The notes beneath the pieces are model-generated. The model was not told the DNA's origin. It did not search any database and was given only the letters and a program-made list of their open reading frames with translations. The position numbers and the translations under genes were made by a program. Source: Microthrixaceae bacterium (lineage in GTDB: Bacteria; Actinomycetota; Acidimicrobiia; Acidimicrobiales; DATDAH01). From it: a stretch of 64,000 nucleotides of DNA. Location of the stretch: the NCBI GenBank assembly GCA_020637195.1, contig JACJWK010000008.1, forward strand, positions 1 to 64,000, read 5' to 3'. This document shows, piece by piece, positions 18,888-27,039 of this stretch (position 1 is the stretch's first letter; each line of letters opens with the position of its first letter).

Positions 18888-20462
18888 TCACCCACCGACG
18901 GCCGTCGGCGCCGGTGCCGCGGACCGCGCCATCGTCGCCCGCAGGCCGGCGAGCTCGGCGCGGCGGAACGACCACCGCCAGGCCACGGCCGCGTAGGCGA
19001 CGAGACCGAGCCCGCCGCCGAGGACGAGGGTGCCGAGGTCCGGCAGCGGGGCGAGGACGACGGCCCCGGCCACCGCGGCCAGGGCCAGGTTCGGGGCGAT
19101 CGAGGGCACCACCGACTCCTGGAAGAACTCCCGCCGATCCGCCCCGACCTCGTGGAGGGCCGCCCGCCGCAGTGGGAGCACGAGGAAGCACGTGCCGATG
19201 ATCGTGCCGAGGAACGCCCCGACGGTGCCGACGAGGTGCACGAGCACGACGCTGGCCGCCAGGTTCACGAGGACGGCGCCGACGACGGCTCGCAGGACGG
19301 CGCCGGCACGCCCCGTGCCGACCAGCAGGTTCGAGCCCACCTGCACCGGTGCGGTCATGGCGACGTAGACCAGGCCGACCACGGCCAGCCCGGCGGCGGC
19401 CGCGTACGCCGGGCCGACCCACAGCCGGACGAGGGGCCCGGCCAGGATCGCCGGGGCGGTGACGAACGGCAGGGTCACCAGCAACGAGTACTTCGTCCCG
19501 GTGAGGAGCAGCTCGCGGAGGGTGTGGCGGTCCTCGCGGGCCCGGAGCCACGAGGCGCTCGGGATGACGGCGTAGGAGCTCGCGGAGAGCACCGCGTCGG
19601 CGCCGTTCTGGATCTGGGTGGCGATCTCGACGAAGGCCACGGGCGCCGGACCCAGGACGGCGCCCACGATCAGGCGGTCCATCGTGCGCTGGATCACGCC
19701 GAAGGGCCGCAGGACCGCCACCGTCTTGCCGTAGGACAGCAGCGCACGGGCCTCTCCACGCACCACCCGCAGGCGGCGGTCGGGCAGGTGCGCCCAGAGC
19801 ACCGCCAAGGCGACCAGGGCGCCGAGGGTGGACACCGCCAGGCTGGCGACCGCGACCCCGCGCAGCCCCGTCCCGGCGAGGGCGGCGACGCAGATCGCGA
19901 TCGCCACGGCCGTCCGCCGCAGCGCGTCGGCCGCCCGGGACAGGTCCACCCGCTGGAGGCCCTCGAGCGCGCTCGTCGCCGCGCCGGTGAGCAGGTCGGG
20001 CACGATCTGGAGGGCGAACGCGACGATCGCGACCTCCAGGTCGGGTACCAGGTCGGCAGGTGTGTCGAACAGGGCGGGGAGCAGCGCTCGGCCGACCGTG
20101 GCCATCAGGGCCGCGCACACGACGCCGAGCAGGAGGAACAGGGCGAGGCTCGAGCCGACGCGGGCCGCGATGGCCCGCCGGTCGCCGTGGGAGGCCGACT
20201 CCGCCACCGCCCGGGTGGTGGCCGTGGCGACGCCGAGGTCGGCGAGCGACAACCAGCCGTTGACCGCACTGAACGTCGACAGGAGCACCCAGGTGCCGAA
20301 GGCGTCCGCCCCCAGGCCGTCGAGCAGCACCGGGAGGGTCACGAGGGTGACGACCATGGCCCAGGCGTTGGCCGCGCCGGTGGACGCGGTGTTCACGAGG
20401 ACCCGCCGCCGGAACGGGCGCGCGCCCGGTCCGGGGTCCTCCCGCGCGCCGGCGTCGGTCAC
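18888..20462 (-). CDS. Wzx-like polysaccharide flippase (MATE/MOP superfamily)
   Basis: About 524 aa with 12-14 hydrophobic segments. The opening helix pair (LVNTASTGAANAWAMVVTLV, then a LGADAFGTWVLLS segment), LADLGVATATTRAVAE and the central RPFGVIQRTMDRLIVGAVLG are characteristic of the polysaccharide biosynthesis/Wzx branch of the MOP exporters. It would flip undecaprenyl-linked repeat units across the membrane. GTG 20462 is the most natural start: upstream sequence is polar, proline-rich and overlaps the divergent PhyH gene. It is probably transcribed with the downstream methyltransferase (45-nt gap). Confidence 0.82.
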   Translation of the reverse strand: MTDAGAREDPGPGARPFRRRVLVNTASTGAANAWAMVVTLVTLPVLLDGLGADAFGTWVLLSTFSAVNGWLSLADLGVATATTRAVAESASHGDRRAIAARVGSSLALFLLLGVVCAALMATVGRALLPALFDTPADLVPDLEVAIVAFALQIVPDLLTGAATSALEGLQRVDLSRAADALRRTAVAIAICVAALAGTGLRGVAVASLAVSTLGALVALAVLWAHLPDRRLRVVRGEARALLSYGKTVAVLRPFGVIQRTMDRLIVGAVLGPAPVAFVEIATQIQNGADAVLSASSYAVIPSASWLRAREDRHTLRELLLTGTKYSLLVTLPFVTAPAILAGPLVRLWVGPAYAAAAGLAVVGLVYVAMTAPVQVGSNLLVGTGRAGAVLRAVVGAVLVNLAASVVLVHLVGTVGAFLGTIIGTCFLVLPLRRAALHEVGADRREFFQESVVPSIAPNLALAAVAGAVVLAPLPDLGTLVLGGGLGLVAYAAVAWRWSFRRAELAGLRATMARSAAPAPTAVGG

Positions 20463-20544
20463 CGTGCTGGAATCGGCATCGCGGCCCGGAAGTGAAGCGC
20501 CCCGGACCGTCAAGGCGGGCCCGTCCCGGCCGACAGGAGGGGGC

Positions 20545-21561
20545 GTGCACAGCCCGGTGAAGACGGCCGTCGACGGCGCCCGCGACCTCCTCACGAGCCC
20601 GGCGGGCGTCGTCGCTTTCCGGCGCACCGGGACGACCCCGCACGGCACGTACCGGGTGATGCGCAAGACGCTGTCCCTGGCCCCCCGTCTGGCGCCCCGG
20701 GCCTACCGCCTGGTGCTGCCGACCCCGGCGCCGCGGCCCGAGGCGGACGCGGCCGGCCTCCTCGACCGGCTGGGAGCGGGCGACCCGCACTCCATCACCG
20801 AGGCGCTCCGCGCCGACGGCTTCGTGCGCTTCGACGGACTGGTCGACGCCGCGACCTGCGACGACCTCGAGACGCTCGCCCGCCGGGCCGAGTGCGAGCT
20901 CATGCCCGCGCCCGCCGGTGGTCCCGCGTCGGGCGTCGTCGACCCGGACGCGCCCCGGGCCCCGAAGTACGCGGTCCCCGAGCCCGTCCTCGCCGCCGAC
21001 CCCGCCGCCCAACGACTGATCGCCGACGCGTCGATCCGAGCCGTCGCCGCCGACTACCTCGGCTGCGCGCCGGTCTGGTCGCTCACCGCCATGTGGTGGT
21101 CGTTCCCGTGGCCGGGCGGGCCGAGCACCGAGATCGCCCAGCTCTTCCACGAGGACCGGGACCACCCGGCGTTCTTGAAGTTCTTCCTCTACCTCACCGA
21201 CGTGGACGAGGGGGACGGGCCCCACGTCTACGTCCGGGGCTCACACGACGAGCACCGTCGGGCGCTGCGGGCGGACCGGCGCTTCTCCGACGACGAGGTC
21301 GCCCGCCACTACCCGACCGGCGACCTGGTGACCGTCTGCGGGCCCCGGGGCACCTTGTTCGCCGCCGACACCAAGGGCCTCCACAAGGGGCTCCCTCCGG
21401 TCGCCGGCGCCCGTCTCGTCTTCCAGCTCGAGTTCTCCACGACGCTGTTCGGCGCGCCCTACGAGCGCCTCGCCGGCGTCGACCGGACGCCACCGCTGGC
21501 CGCGGCGCTGGCCGCCCACCCCCACACGTACCAACGACTGCGCCCGGGAGGGCTCTCGTGA
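20545..21561 (+). CDS. Phytanoyl-CoA dioxygenase (PhyH) family Fe(II)/2-oxoglutarate oxygenase
   Basis: About 338 aa. The double-stranded beta-helix carries the iron-binding HxD (LFHEDRDHPAF) and a distal histidine in KGLHKGLPP, with the connecting segment KFFLYLTDVDEGDGPHVYVR typical of PhyH proteins. The start is GTG 20545 with AGGAGG just upstream. It opens the plus-strand glycan operon: its stop overlaps the GT2 start by 4 nt (GTGA). PhyH-type oxygenases in glycan clusters are thought to hydroxylate or otherwise oxidise a sugar or its carrier; the substrate here is unknown. Confidence 0.8.
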   Translation: MHSPVKTAVDGARDLLTSPAGVVAFRRTGTTPHGTYRVMRKTLSLAPRLAPRAYRLVLPTPAPRPEADAAGLLDRLGAGDPHSITEALRADGFVRFDGLVDAATCDDLETLARRAECELMPAPAGGPASGVVDPDAPRAPKYAVPEPVLAADPAAQRLIADASIRAVAADYLGCAPVWSLTAMWWSFPWPGGPSTEIAQLFHEDRDHPAFLKFFLYLTDVDEGDGPHVYVRGSHDEHRRALRADRRFSDDEVARHYPTGDLVTVCGPRGTLFAADTKGLHKGLPPVAGARLVFQLEFSTTLFGAPYERLAGVDRTPPLAAALAAHPHTYQRLRPGGLS

Positions 21562-22559
21562 CGACACCGGTCAGCATCGTGCTGCCCACGCTCGACGAGC
21601 GCGAGCACATCACCGACTGCCTCGACTCGTTGCTGGCCCAGGACTACCCGGCCATCGCCGAGATCCTCGTGGTGGACGGCGGCTCGAACGACGGCACCCG
21701 CGACCTGGCCGCCCGCCACGGCGACCCCGTGCGGGTGGTGCCGAACCCCAAGGTGACGGCCGCCGCCGCCATGAACGTGGGCATCGCCGCCGCCCGGTCC
21801 GACGTCATCGTGCGGGCCGACGCCCACACGCTGTACGCACCCGACTTCGTGTCGCGGTGCGTGGAGGTCCTCGAGCACAGCGGCGCCGACGTCGTCGGCG
21901 GCCCCATGCGGCCGGTCGGCACGACCGCCTACGGCCGCGCGGTCGCCGCGGTGACGAGCTCGCCGGCCGGGATCGGCCCGGGCCGCTTCCACTACGCCGA
22001 CGAGGCGCAGGACGTCGACACCGTCTACCTGGGGACCTACCGCAAGGACGTCGTCACCGAGGTGGGCGGCTACGACGAGGACACCCTGCAGTGGGCGGCG
22101 GAGGACCAGGAGCTCAACTACCGCCTGCGCCGCCGGGGGCGGCGGATCCGCCTCGACCCGTCGATCCGCTCCGAGTACTTCCCCCGACAGACCGTCCGCG
22201 CGCTGTGGCGCCAGTACTACAACTACGGGCTCTGCAAGGCGTCCACGCTGAACAAGCACCGCCGGCTTCCGTCGTGGCGCCCCCTGGCGCCGGCCGCGAT
22301 GGTGGCCGGGGCCGCGGGCCTGGGGGTCGCCGGCGCCGCCGCCCGGCGACCGCTGCTCGTCGCCGCGCCGGTGCTGGCGTACGTGGCCGGGGCCGGGGTG
22401 GTGGCGCTGCGCCTCGCCGACCGGCCCGGGGTCGCCCCCCATCGTGCCCTCGGCGCCCTGTCCGTCTGCCACTGGGCCTACGGCCTGGGCTTCTGGGCCG
22501 GCGTCGGGCGGATGCTCACGGGGCGCCCGTTCGACACCCGACCCCGGAAGGGCCGCTGA
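21558..22559 (+). CDS. Family 2 glycosyltransferase with C-terminal membrane segments
   Basis: About 333 aa. The GT-A nucleotide-binding start is SIVLPTLDEREHITDCLDSL, followed by VVDGGSNDGT; a D-A-H acidic motif (VRADAHTLY) substitutes for the DxD, and EVGGYDEDTLQWAAEDQELN carries the acceptor-side ED. It resembles ExoA-type succinoglycan glucosyltransferases. Two or three hydrophobic segments near residues 250-315 anchor it in the membrane. GTG 21558 overlaps the PhyH stop; its own TGA overlaps the next ATG by one base. Sugar specificity cannot be read from the sequence. Confidence 0.88.
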   Translation: MTTPVSIVLPTLDEREHITDCLDSLLAQDYPAIAEILVVDGGSNDGTRDLAARHGDPVRVVPNPKVTAAAAMNVGIAAARSDVIVRADAHTLYAPDFVSRCVEVLEHSGADVVGGPMRPVGTTAYGRAVAAVTSSPAGIGPGRFHYADEAQDVDTVYLGTYRKDVVTEVGGYDEDTLQWAAEDQELNYRLRRRGRRIRLDPSIRSEYFPRQTVRALWRQYYNYGLCKASTLNKHRRLPSWRPLAPAAMVAGAAGLGVAGAAARRPLLVAAPVLAYVAGAGVVALRLADRPGVAPHRALGALSVCHWAYGLGFWAGVGRMLTGRPFDTRPRKGR

Positions 22560-24241
22560 TGCCGCTCCCCGATCGCGGTCGCCTCCGCGAGTACGCCGTG
22601 AAGGGCGGCCACCTGGCGGCCCGCCAGGTGGCGTCCACCCCCGAGCAGCGCCGCGCCCGGCGCCTGGCCGGGGAAGCGCCACCGGAACCGGGCGACGGTC
22701 CGTCCGTCGCGATCCTCACGCCCCGCGACTGGACCGCCCACGTGCAGTGGGAGGCGATGATCGCCCAGGCCCTGCGCCTGCGGGGGGCCCGGGTCGAGTT
22801 CCTCACGTGCGGCGGCGGGCTGGAGGTGTGCGACCGCGCCAACACGTGGGAGGGACCACCGATGCCGTGCACGTCGTGCACGCGCTACGTCGAGGACTCC
22901 GTCGACGCCCACGGGTTCGACCGCACCTCGTTGCGGGACGGATGGGAGCGCGACGACCCCGGCGCGTGGGACGAGCTCGACGAGGTCTCGCTCGCCGCCC
23001 TGCGCGACGTGGTCGGCGACGACGGGCTCCCGTACGGGCGGCTCACCGAGATCCCGGTGAAGTGGTTCCTCATGCGCGCGTCCAGCCACGACGACCCGCT
23101 GGCGCCGTCGACGTGGCGGGCGTTCCTGCGATCGGCCCGCCGGATCGCCGCCGGTGTCGAGGCCGCCCTCGACCGGATCCGGCCCGACGTCGTCCTGCTC
23201 TGCAACGGCCTGTTCCTCTTCGAGGCGGTCACCTGGGAGCTGTGCCGACGGCGCGGCATCGACGTGGTCACCTACGAGCGGGGCTTCATCAAGGAGACGC
23301 TGGTGTTCCGTCGGGGCGCGCCCGCGTGCCTGACCGAACTGCACGACCTCTGGCCCCGCTTCGCCGACGCGGCGCTCACCCCGGTCGAGGAGGCACGGCT
23401 CGACGACTACCTCGACGCCCGGCGGCACGGTCGCCGCACGATCGACCGGTACTGGGACGACGCCCGCTTCGACGCGCCCGAGCGCCGGGGGAGTGGGCGC
23501 CTCGTCACCCTCTTCACCAACCTCACCTGGGACTCCGCGGTCATCGGCAAGGAGCGGGCCTACCCGAGCATCCAGGCGTGGATCGTCGCGGCGGTCGAGG
23601 CCTTCGCGGCCCGACCCGACCACGAGCTGGTCATCCGCCTGCATCCGGCGGAGGTGAAGCTGCCGGGGAAGTGGACCCGCGAGCCGATGGCCGACGTGCT
23701 GCGCAAGCACTTCCCGACCCTGCCCGCCAACGTCCGCGTGGTCGAGCCCGAGGACCCCACCAGCTCGTACCCGCTGATGGAGGCCAGCGACCTCGGGCTG
23801 GTGTTCACCTCCACGACCGGCCTCGAGCTGGCCCTCGCCGGCGTCCCGGTGATCGTCGCCGGCGAGACGCACTACCGGGGCAAGGGCTTCACCGTCGACG
23901 TGTCCACCCCTGAGGAGTTCGTGGCCGCCCTCGACGCCGCCCTCGACGACCCCGGCCAGTTCGCCCCGGATCCACAGGTTGCCCGCCGCTACGCCAACCT
24001 GTTCTTCTTCGCGGCCCCGGTGCCGAGCCCCGGGGTCGAGGAGCACGTGCCCGGGCTGGCCCGCATCACCGTCGAGCACCTGGACGAGCTCGCCCCGGGC
24101 CGCCACCCGGGCGTCGACCGGATCTGCGACGGCATCCTCCACGGCGGCGACTTCCTCGCGCCGGTGGTGGCTCCCGTGGTCGGGGGTGCCCCGAGCCGAT
24201 CGGGTCGCCGGGGCGTGCCGGTGGCGGTCGGCACCCGGTGA
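22559..24241 (+). CDS. Capsule polysaccharide biosynthesis protein, KpsS/KpsC-like
   Basis: 560 aa. The N-terminal part has VAILTPRDWTAHVQWEAMIA and a four-cysteine cluster (C82, C89, C102, C105). The C-terminal GT-B-like half has RPDHELVIRLHPAEVK, then SYPLMEASDLGLVFTSTTGL and a GVPVIVAGETHYRGKGF segment, the pattern of the Capsule_synth family that includes Kdo transferases KpsC/KpsS. The cysteine cluster is less usual. In this setting it may transfer the nonulosonic acid or another keto-sugar to a lipid or glycan acceptor; that is inference. Its stop overlaps the pseG start by 4 nt. Confidence 0.72.
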   Translation: MPLPDRGRLREYAVKGGHLAARQVASTPEQRRARRLAGEAPPEPGDGPSVAILTPRDWTAHVQWEAMIAQALRLRGARVEFLTCGGGLEVCDRANTWEGPPMPCTSCTRYVEDSVDAHGFDRTSLRDGWERDDPGAWDELDEVSLAALRDVVGDDGLPYGRLTEIPVKWFLMRASSHDDPLAPSTWRAFLRSARRIAAGVEAALDRIRPDVVLLCNGLFLFEAVTWELCRRRGIDVVTYERGFIKETLVFRRGAPACLTELHDLWPRFADAALTPVEEARLDDYLDARRHGRRTIDRYWDDARFDAPERRGSGRLVTLFTNLTWDSAVIGKERAYPSIQAWIVAAVEAFAARPDHELVIRLHPAEVKLPGKWTREPMADVLRKHFPTLPANVRVVEPEDPTSSYPLMEASDLGLVFTSTTGLELALAGVPVIVAGETHYRGKGFTVDVSTPEEFVAALDAALDDPGQFAPDPQVARRYANLFFFAAPVPSPGVEEHVPGLARITVEHLDELAPGRHPGVDRICDGILHGGDFLAPVVAPVVGGAPSRSGRRGVPVAVGTR

Positions 24242-25665
24242 CCGGTCCCTGGGCGCCGCTGCTGGTCCGCCCCGACGACGCGCCCTCGGCGGGCGCCGGG
24301 CACGTGATGCGCACCCTCGCGCTGGTCGAGCGCTGGGCCGCGACCGGCCCGGCCTACGTGGCCCTCGCCTCGGGCCGGTCCCGCGTCGCCCGGCGGGTCG
24401 AGGCCGCCGGCGGCCGGGTGGTCGAGGTCGACGACGACGGGTCGGCCGCCGGGCTGCGGCGCCTGCTCGGCGACCTGCGCCCGGCCTGGGCCGTGCTCGA
24501 CGGGTATCGGTTCGGCACCGACGTGCAGCGGGCGGTCCGCGGCACGGGAACCCGGCTGGCGGTCGTCGACGACCACGGACACCACGGTGCCTACGCCGCC
24601 GATCTCGTCGTCGACCAGAACCTGGGGGGTGCGCCGGGTGCGGTCGCGGACCGACCCGACGGTGCGGCCGCTCTGCTGGGGCCTCGGTACGCGCTGGTGC
24701 GCGAGGAGTTCCGGGCACCCCGCCCGGCGGCGCACCACCGGACGACCCGGGTCGTGGTCACCCTCGGCGGCTCGGCCGCGGACCGGGCCGAGGGCGTGGC
24801 CGACCGCCTGGCCGCGGACCTCGCCGCGTCCGGGCTGGAGGTCGACGTGACGACACCTCTGCGATCCGGCGCCCGGGACCGGATGGGCGGGCTGCTCGGT
24901 GGCGCCACCCTGGTGGTGTCGGCGGCGGGCACCACGACCTGGGAGCTCTGCGCGCTCGGCCGTCCCGCCGTGCTCGTCGCGGTGGCCGGGAACCAGGAGC
25001 CCGTCGGCCAGGCCATGGGCGAGGCTGGTGCGGCCCGGTACCTGGGCCGGCTCGACGCCCTCGCCCCTTGCCGTCTGGCCGACGAGGTGCGCGCGCTGTT
25101 GACCGAACCGGCGGCCCGCACCGCGCTGGCCGGCCGGGCCGCCGCGCTGGTCGACGGCGCCGGCGTCGACCGGGTCGTGACCGAGCTGCGGTCGTCGCTG
25201 GTGGGCCTGCGCACGGCGGGCGACGGCGACCGGGAGCTGCTGTGGGAGTGGGTCAACGACCCCGAGGTCCGAGCCTCGGCCTGGCGCACCGAGCCCATCC
25301 CGTGGGAGGAGCACCGTCGGTGGTGGGAGGCCGCCGGCCGCGGCCGGCACCAGTACGTCGCCGAGCACCGCGGGGTGCCGTGGGGCCAGGTCCGCTTCGA
25401 CGTCGACGAGCGCGGCGTGGCCGCGGTCGACGTGTCGGTCGCGGCCACCTGCCGCGGGCGGGGTGCCGCGGCACCGCTCGTCCGCGCCGGCGTGCGCCGG
25501 CTGTTCGCCGAGACGGGATGCGTCGCCGTCGTCGCGTCGGTGCGTCCGGGCAACGAGCGCTCGAGGCGCGCCTTCCTCGCCGCGGACTTCACCCCGTGGC
25601 CGGCGGCATCCGCGGGCGACGGGTGCACCCTCACCTACCTTCGGGGCCGAGATGGCCGCCACTGA
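24238..25665 (+). CDS. pseG: PseG-PseH fusion: UDP-sugar hydrolase joined to N-acetyltransferase
   Basis: 475 aa. Residues 1 to about 320 are PseG-like, with the catalytic-site motif GAGHVMRTLAL (H22), VVDDHGHHGAYAADLVVDQN, and a GT-B-like SAAGTTTWELCALGRPAV ending in GNQEP. Residues about 322-475 form a GNAT domain (LLWEWVNDPEVR, HRRWWE, AATCRGRGAAAPLVRAGVR, VRPGNERSRRAFLAADF) equivalent to PseH. In the known pathway PseH acetylates N4 of the UDP-4-amino sugar and PseG then removes UDP, yielding 2,4-diacetamido-2,4,6-trideoxy-L-altrose. Fusing the two consecutive steps fits substrate channelling. GTG 24238 overlaps the upstream stop. Confidence 0.9.
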   Translation: MTGPWAPLLVRPDDAPSAGAGHVMRTLALVERWAATGPAYVALASGRSRVARRVEAAGGRVVEVDDDGSAAGLRRLLGDLRPAWAVLDGYRFGTDVQRAVRGTGTRLAVVDDHGHHGAYAADLVVDQNLGGAPGAVADRPDGAAALLGPRYALVREEFRAPRPAAHHRTTRVVVTLGGSAADRAEGVADRLAADLAASGLEVDVTTPLRSGARDRMGGLLGGATLVVSAAGTTTWELCALGRPAVLVAVAGNQEPVGQAMGEAGAARYLGRLDALAPCRLADEVRALLTEPAARTALAGRAAALVDGAGVDRVVTELRSSLVGLRTAGDGDRELLWEWVNDPEVRASAWRTEPIPWEEHRRWWEAAGRGRHQYVAEHRGVPWGQVRFDVDERGVAAVDVSVAATCRGRGAAAPLVRAGVRRLFAETGCVAVVASVRPGNERSRRAFLAADFTPWPAASAGDGCTLTYLRGRDGRH

Positions 25666-26362
25666 CGGGTCCACCCACGTCGTGGCGGGGTCGCGCCCCT
25701 GGAACCGTCCCGCCTTCGACCGCTTCCGAGCGACGCGCCCGCCCGGTGAGCACTGGGAGTTCGTGGCCGCGCCGGGCGAGCTGGAGCCGCGGCTGCGGGC
25801 GGTCGACCCGCGCTACGTCTTCTTCCTGCACTGGTCGTCGATCGTGCCGGCACGGGTGACCGACCGGTGGGAGTGCGTCTGCTTCCACATGACCGACGTG
25901 CCCTACGGGCGGGGCGGCAGCCCGCTCCAGAACCTGATCCTGCGGGGTCACCGGGAGACGGTGCTGACGGCCCTACGCATGACCGACGAGCTCGACGCCG
26001 GGCCGGTGTACGACAAGCGGCCGCTGTCGCTGGCCGGCACCGCGCAGGCGGTGTACGAGCGGGCCACGGAGCTGTCGCTCGCCATGGCGGCCGGGATCGT
26101 GGACGCCCAGCCCGAGCCCGTCCCCCAGGAGGGCCCCGTCACCAGGTTCGCCCGGCGGACCCCGGCCGAGAGCCGCCTGCCGTCGGAGGGCACCGTCGAC
26201 GACCTCTACGACTTCATCCGCATGCTCGACGCCGACGGCTATCCCCGGGCGTTCGTCGAGCACGGCGGGGTGCGCCTCGAGCTCGGCGACGCCCGTCGGG
26301 TCGACGGGCACCTCGAGGCGCGAGTGATGCTCACCGTCCCCGGGGACGGGGCCGCGCCGTGA
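25652..26362 (+). CDS. Formyltransferase-like enzyme of the nonulosonic acid cluster
   Basis: 236 aa. It matches the small formyltransferase family often linked to pseudaminic acid loci: YVFFLHWSSIVPARV, CFHMTDVPYGRGGSPLQN, RMTDELDAGPVYDKRPL and a closing DDLYDFIRMLDADGYPRAF. The His of FHMTD and the Asp of ELDAGP would correspond to two of the N/H/D catalytic residues of Fmt-type enzymes. The usual Asn two residues before the His is a Cys. Predicted role: transfer of a formyl group from N10-formyl-tetrahydrofolate to a sugar amine. ATG 25652 overlaps pseG-pseH by 14 nt. Confidence 0.75.
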   Translation: MAATDGSTHVVAGSRPWNRPAFDRFRATRPPGEHWEFVAAPGELEPRLRAVDPRYVFFLHWSSIVPARVTDRWECVCFHMTDVPYGRGGSPLQNLILRGHRETVLTALRMTDELDAGPVYDKRPLSLAGTAQAVYERATELSLAMAAGIVDAQPEPVPQEGPVTRFARRTPAESRLPSEGTVDDLYDFIRMLDADGYPRAFVEHGGVRLELGDARRVDGHLEARVMLTVPGDGAAP

Positions 26363-27039
26363 GCGTGCTGGTGGTGGCCGCCCACCCCGACGACGAGATC
26401 CTCGGGTGCGGCGCCACGATGGCCAAGCGCGCCGCGTCCGGCGAGGCCGTCGACGTGCTCATCCTGGGCGAGGGCTCGACGGCACGAGCGGCGTCCCGCG
26501 AGACGGGCGACCAGCGGCTGGTCGACCGGCTGCGAGCCGACTGCCGCTCCGCCGCCGACGCGGTCGGCGTGCGCGACGTGGTGCTCGAGGGGCTGCCCGA
26601 CAACCGCTTCGACACCGTGGCGCTCCTCGACGTCGTCAAGCTGGTCGAGCGCGAGATCGAGGCCCGGCGCCCCACGACGGTGCTGTGCCAGCACGGCGGC
26701 GACGTGAACGTCGACCACCGCACCGTGTTCCAGGCCGTCCTCGCCGCCACCCGTCCCGTCCCGGGCCACCCGGTGCGCGAGGTCCTGGCCTTCGAGGTCG
26801 GTTCCTCCACGGAATGGGCCTTCGGCGCGCTCGCGCCTCCGTTCCGGCCGATGGTCTTCGAGGACGTCACCGGCTTCCTCGACGCGAAGGTCGCGGCCCT
26901 CCGGTGCTACCCGTCCGAGCTCCGCGCCTTCCCGCACCCGCGCTCGCCCGAGGCGCTCCGGGCCGCGGCCGCCCGGTGGGGGAGCGCCGTCGGCGTCGCC
27001 GCCGCCGAGGCCTTCGCACCCGTGCGGCTGATCCGATGA
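26359..27039 (+). CDS. PIG-L/LmbE family N-deacetylase
   Basis: 226 aa. AHPDDE at residues 8-13 and the downstream GGDVNVDHRTVF segment supply the metal-binding residues of PIG-L zinc deacetylases; the closing region (LDAKVAALRCYPSEL) is also family-typical. It probably removes an acetyl group from an acetamido sugar. Lying between a formyltransferase and pseI, it suggests an acetyl-to-formyl exchange on the pseudaminic acid precursor or product. GTG 26359 overlaps the preceding stop and its TGA overlaps the pseI ATG. Confidence 0.85.
   Translation: MSVLVVAAHPDDEILGCGATMAKRAASGEAVDVLILGEGSTARAASRETGDQRLVDRLRADCRSAADAVGVRDVVLEGLPDNRFDTVALLDVVKLVEREIEARRPTTVLCQHGGDVNVDHRTVFQAVLAATRPVPGHPVREVLAFEVGSSTEWAFGALAPPFRPMVFEDVTGFLDAKVAALRCYPSELRAFPHPRSPEALRAAAARWGSAVGVAAAEAFAPVRLIR

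Noticed and set aside
17913..20495. An 860-codon plus-strand open frame over the methyltransferase and flippase
   Set aside because: It crosses two real minus-strand genes and their gap; composition is typical of an antisense artefact.
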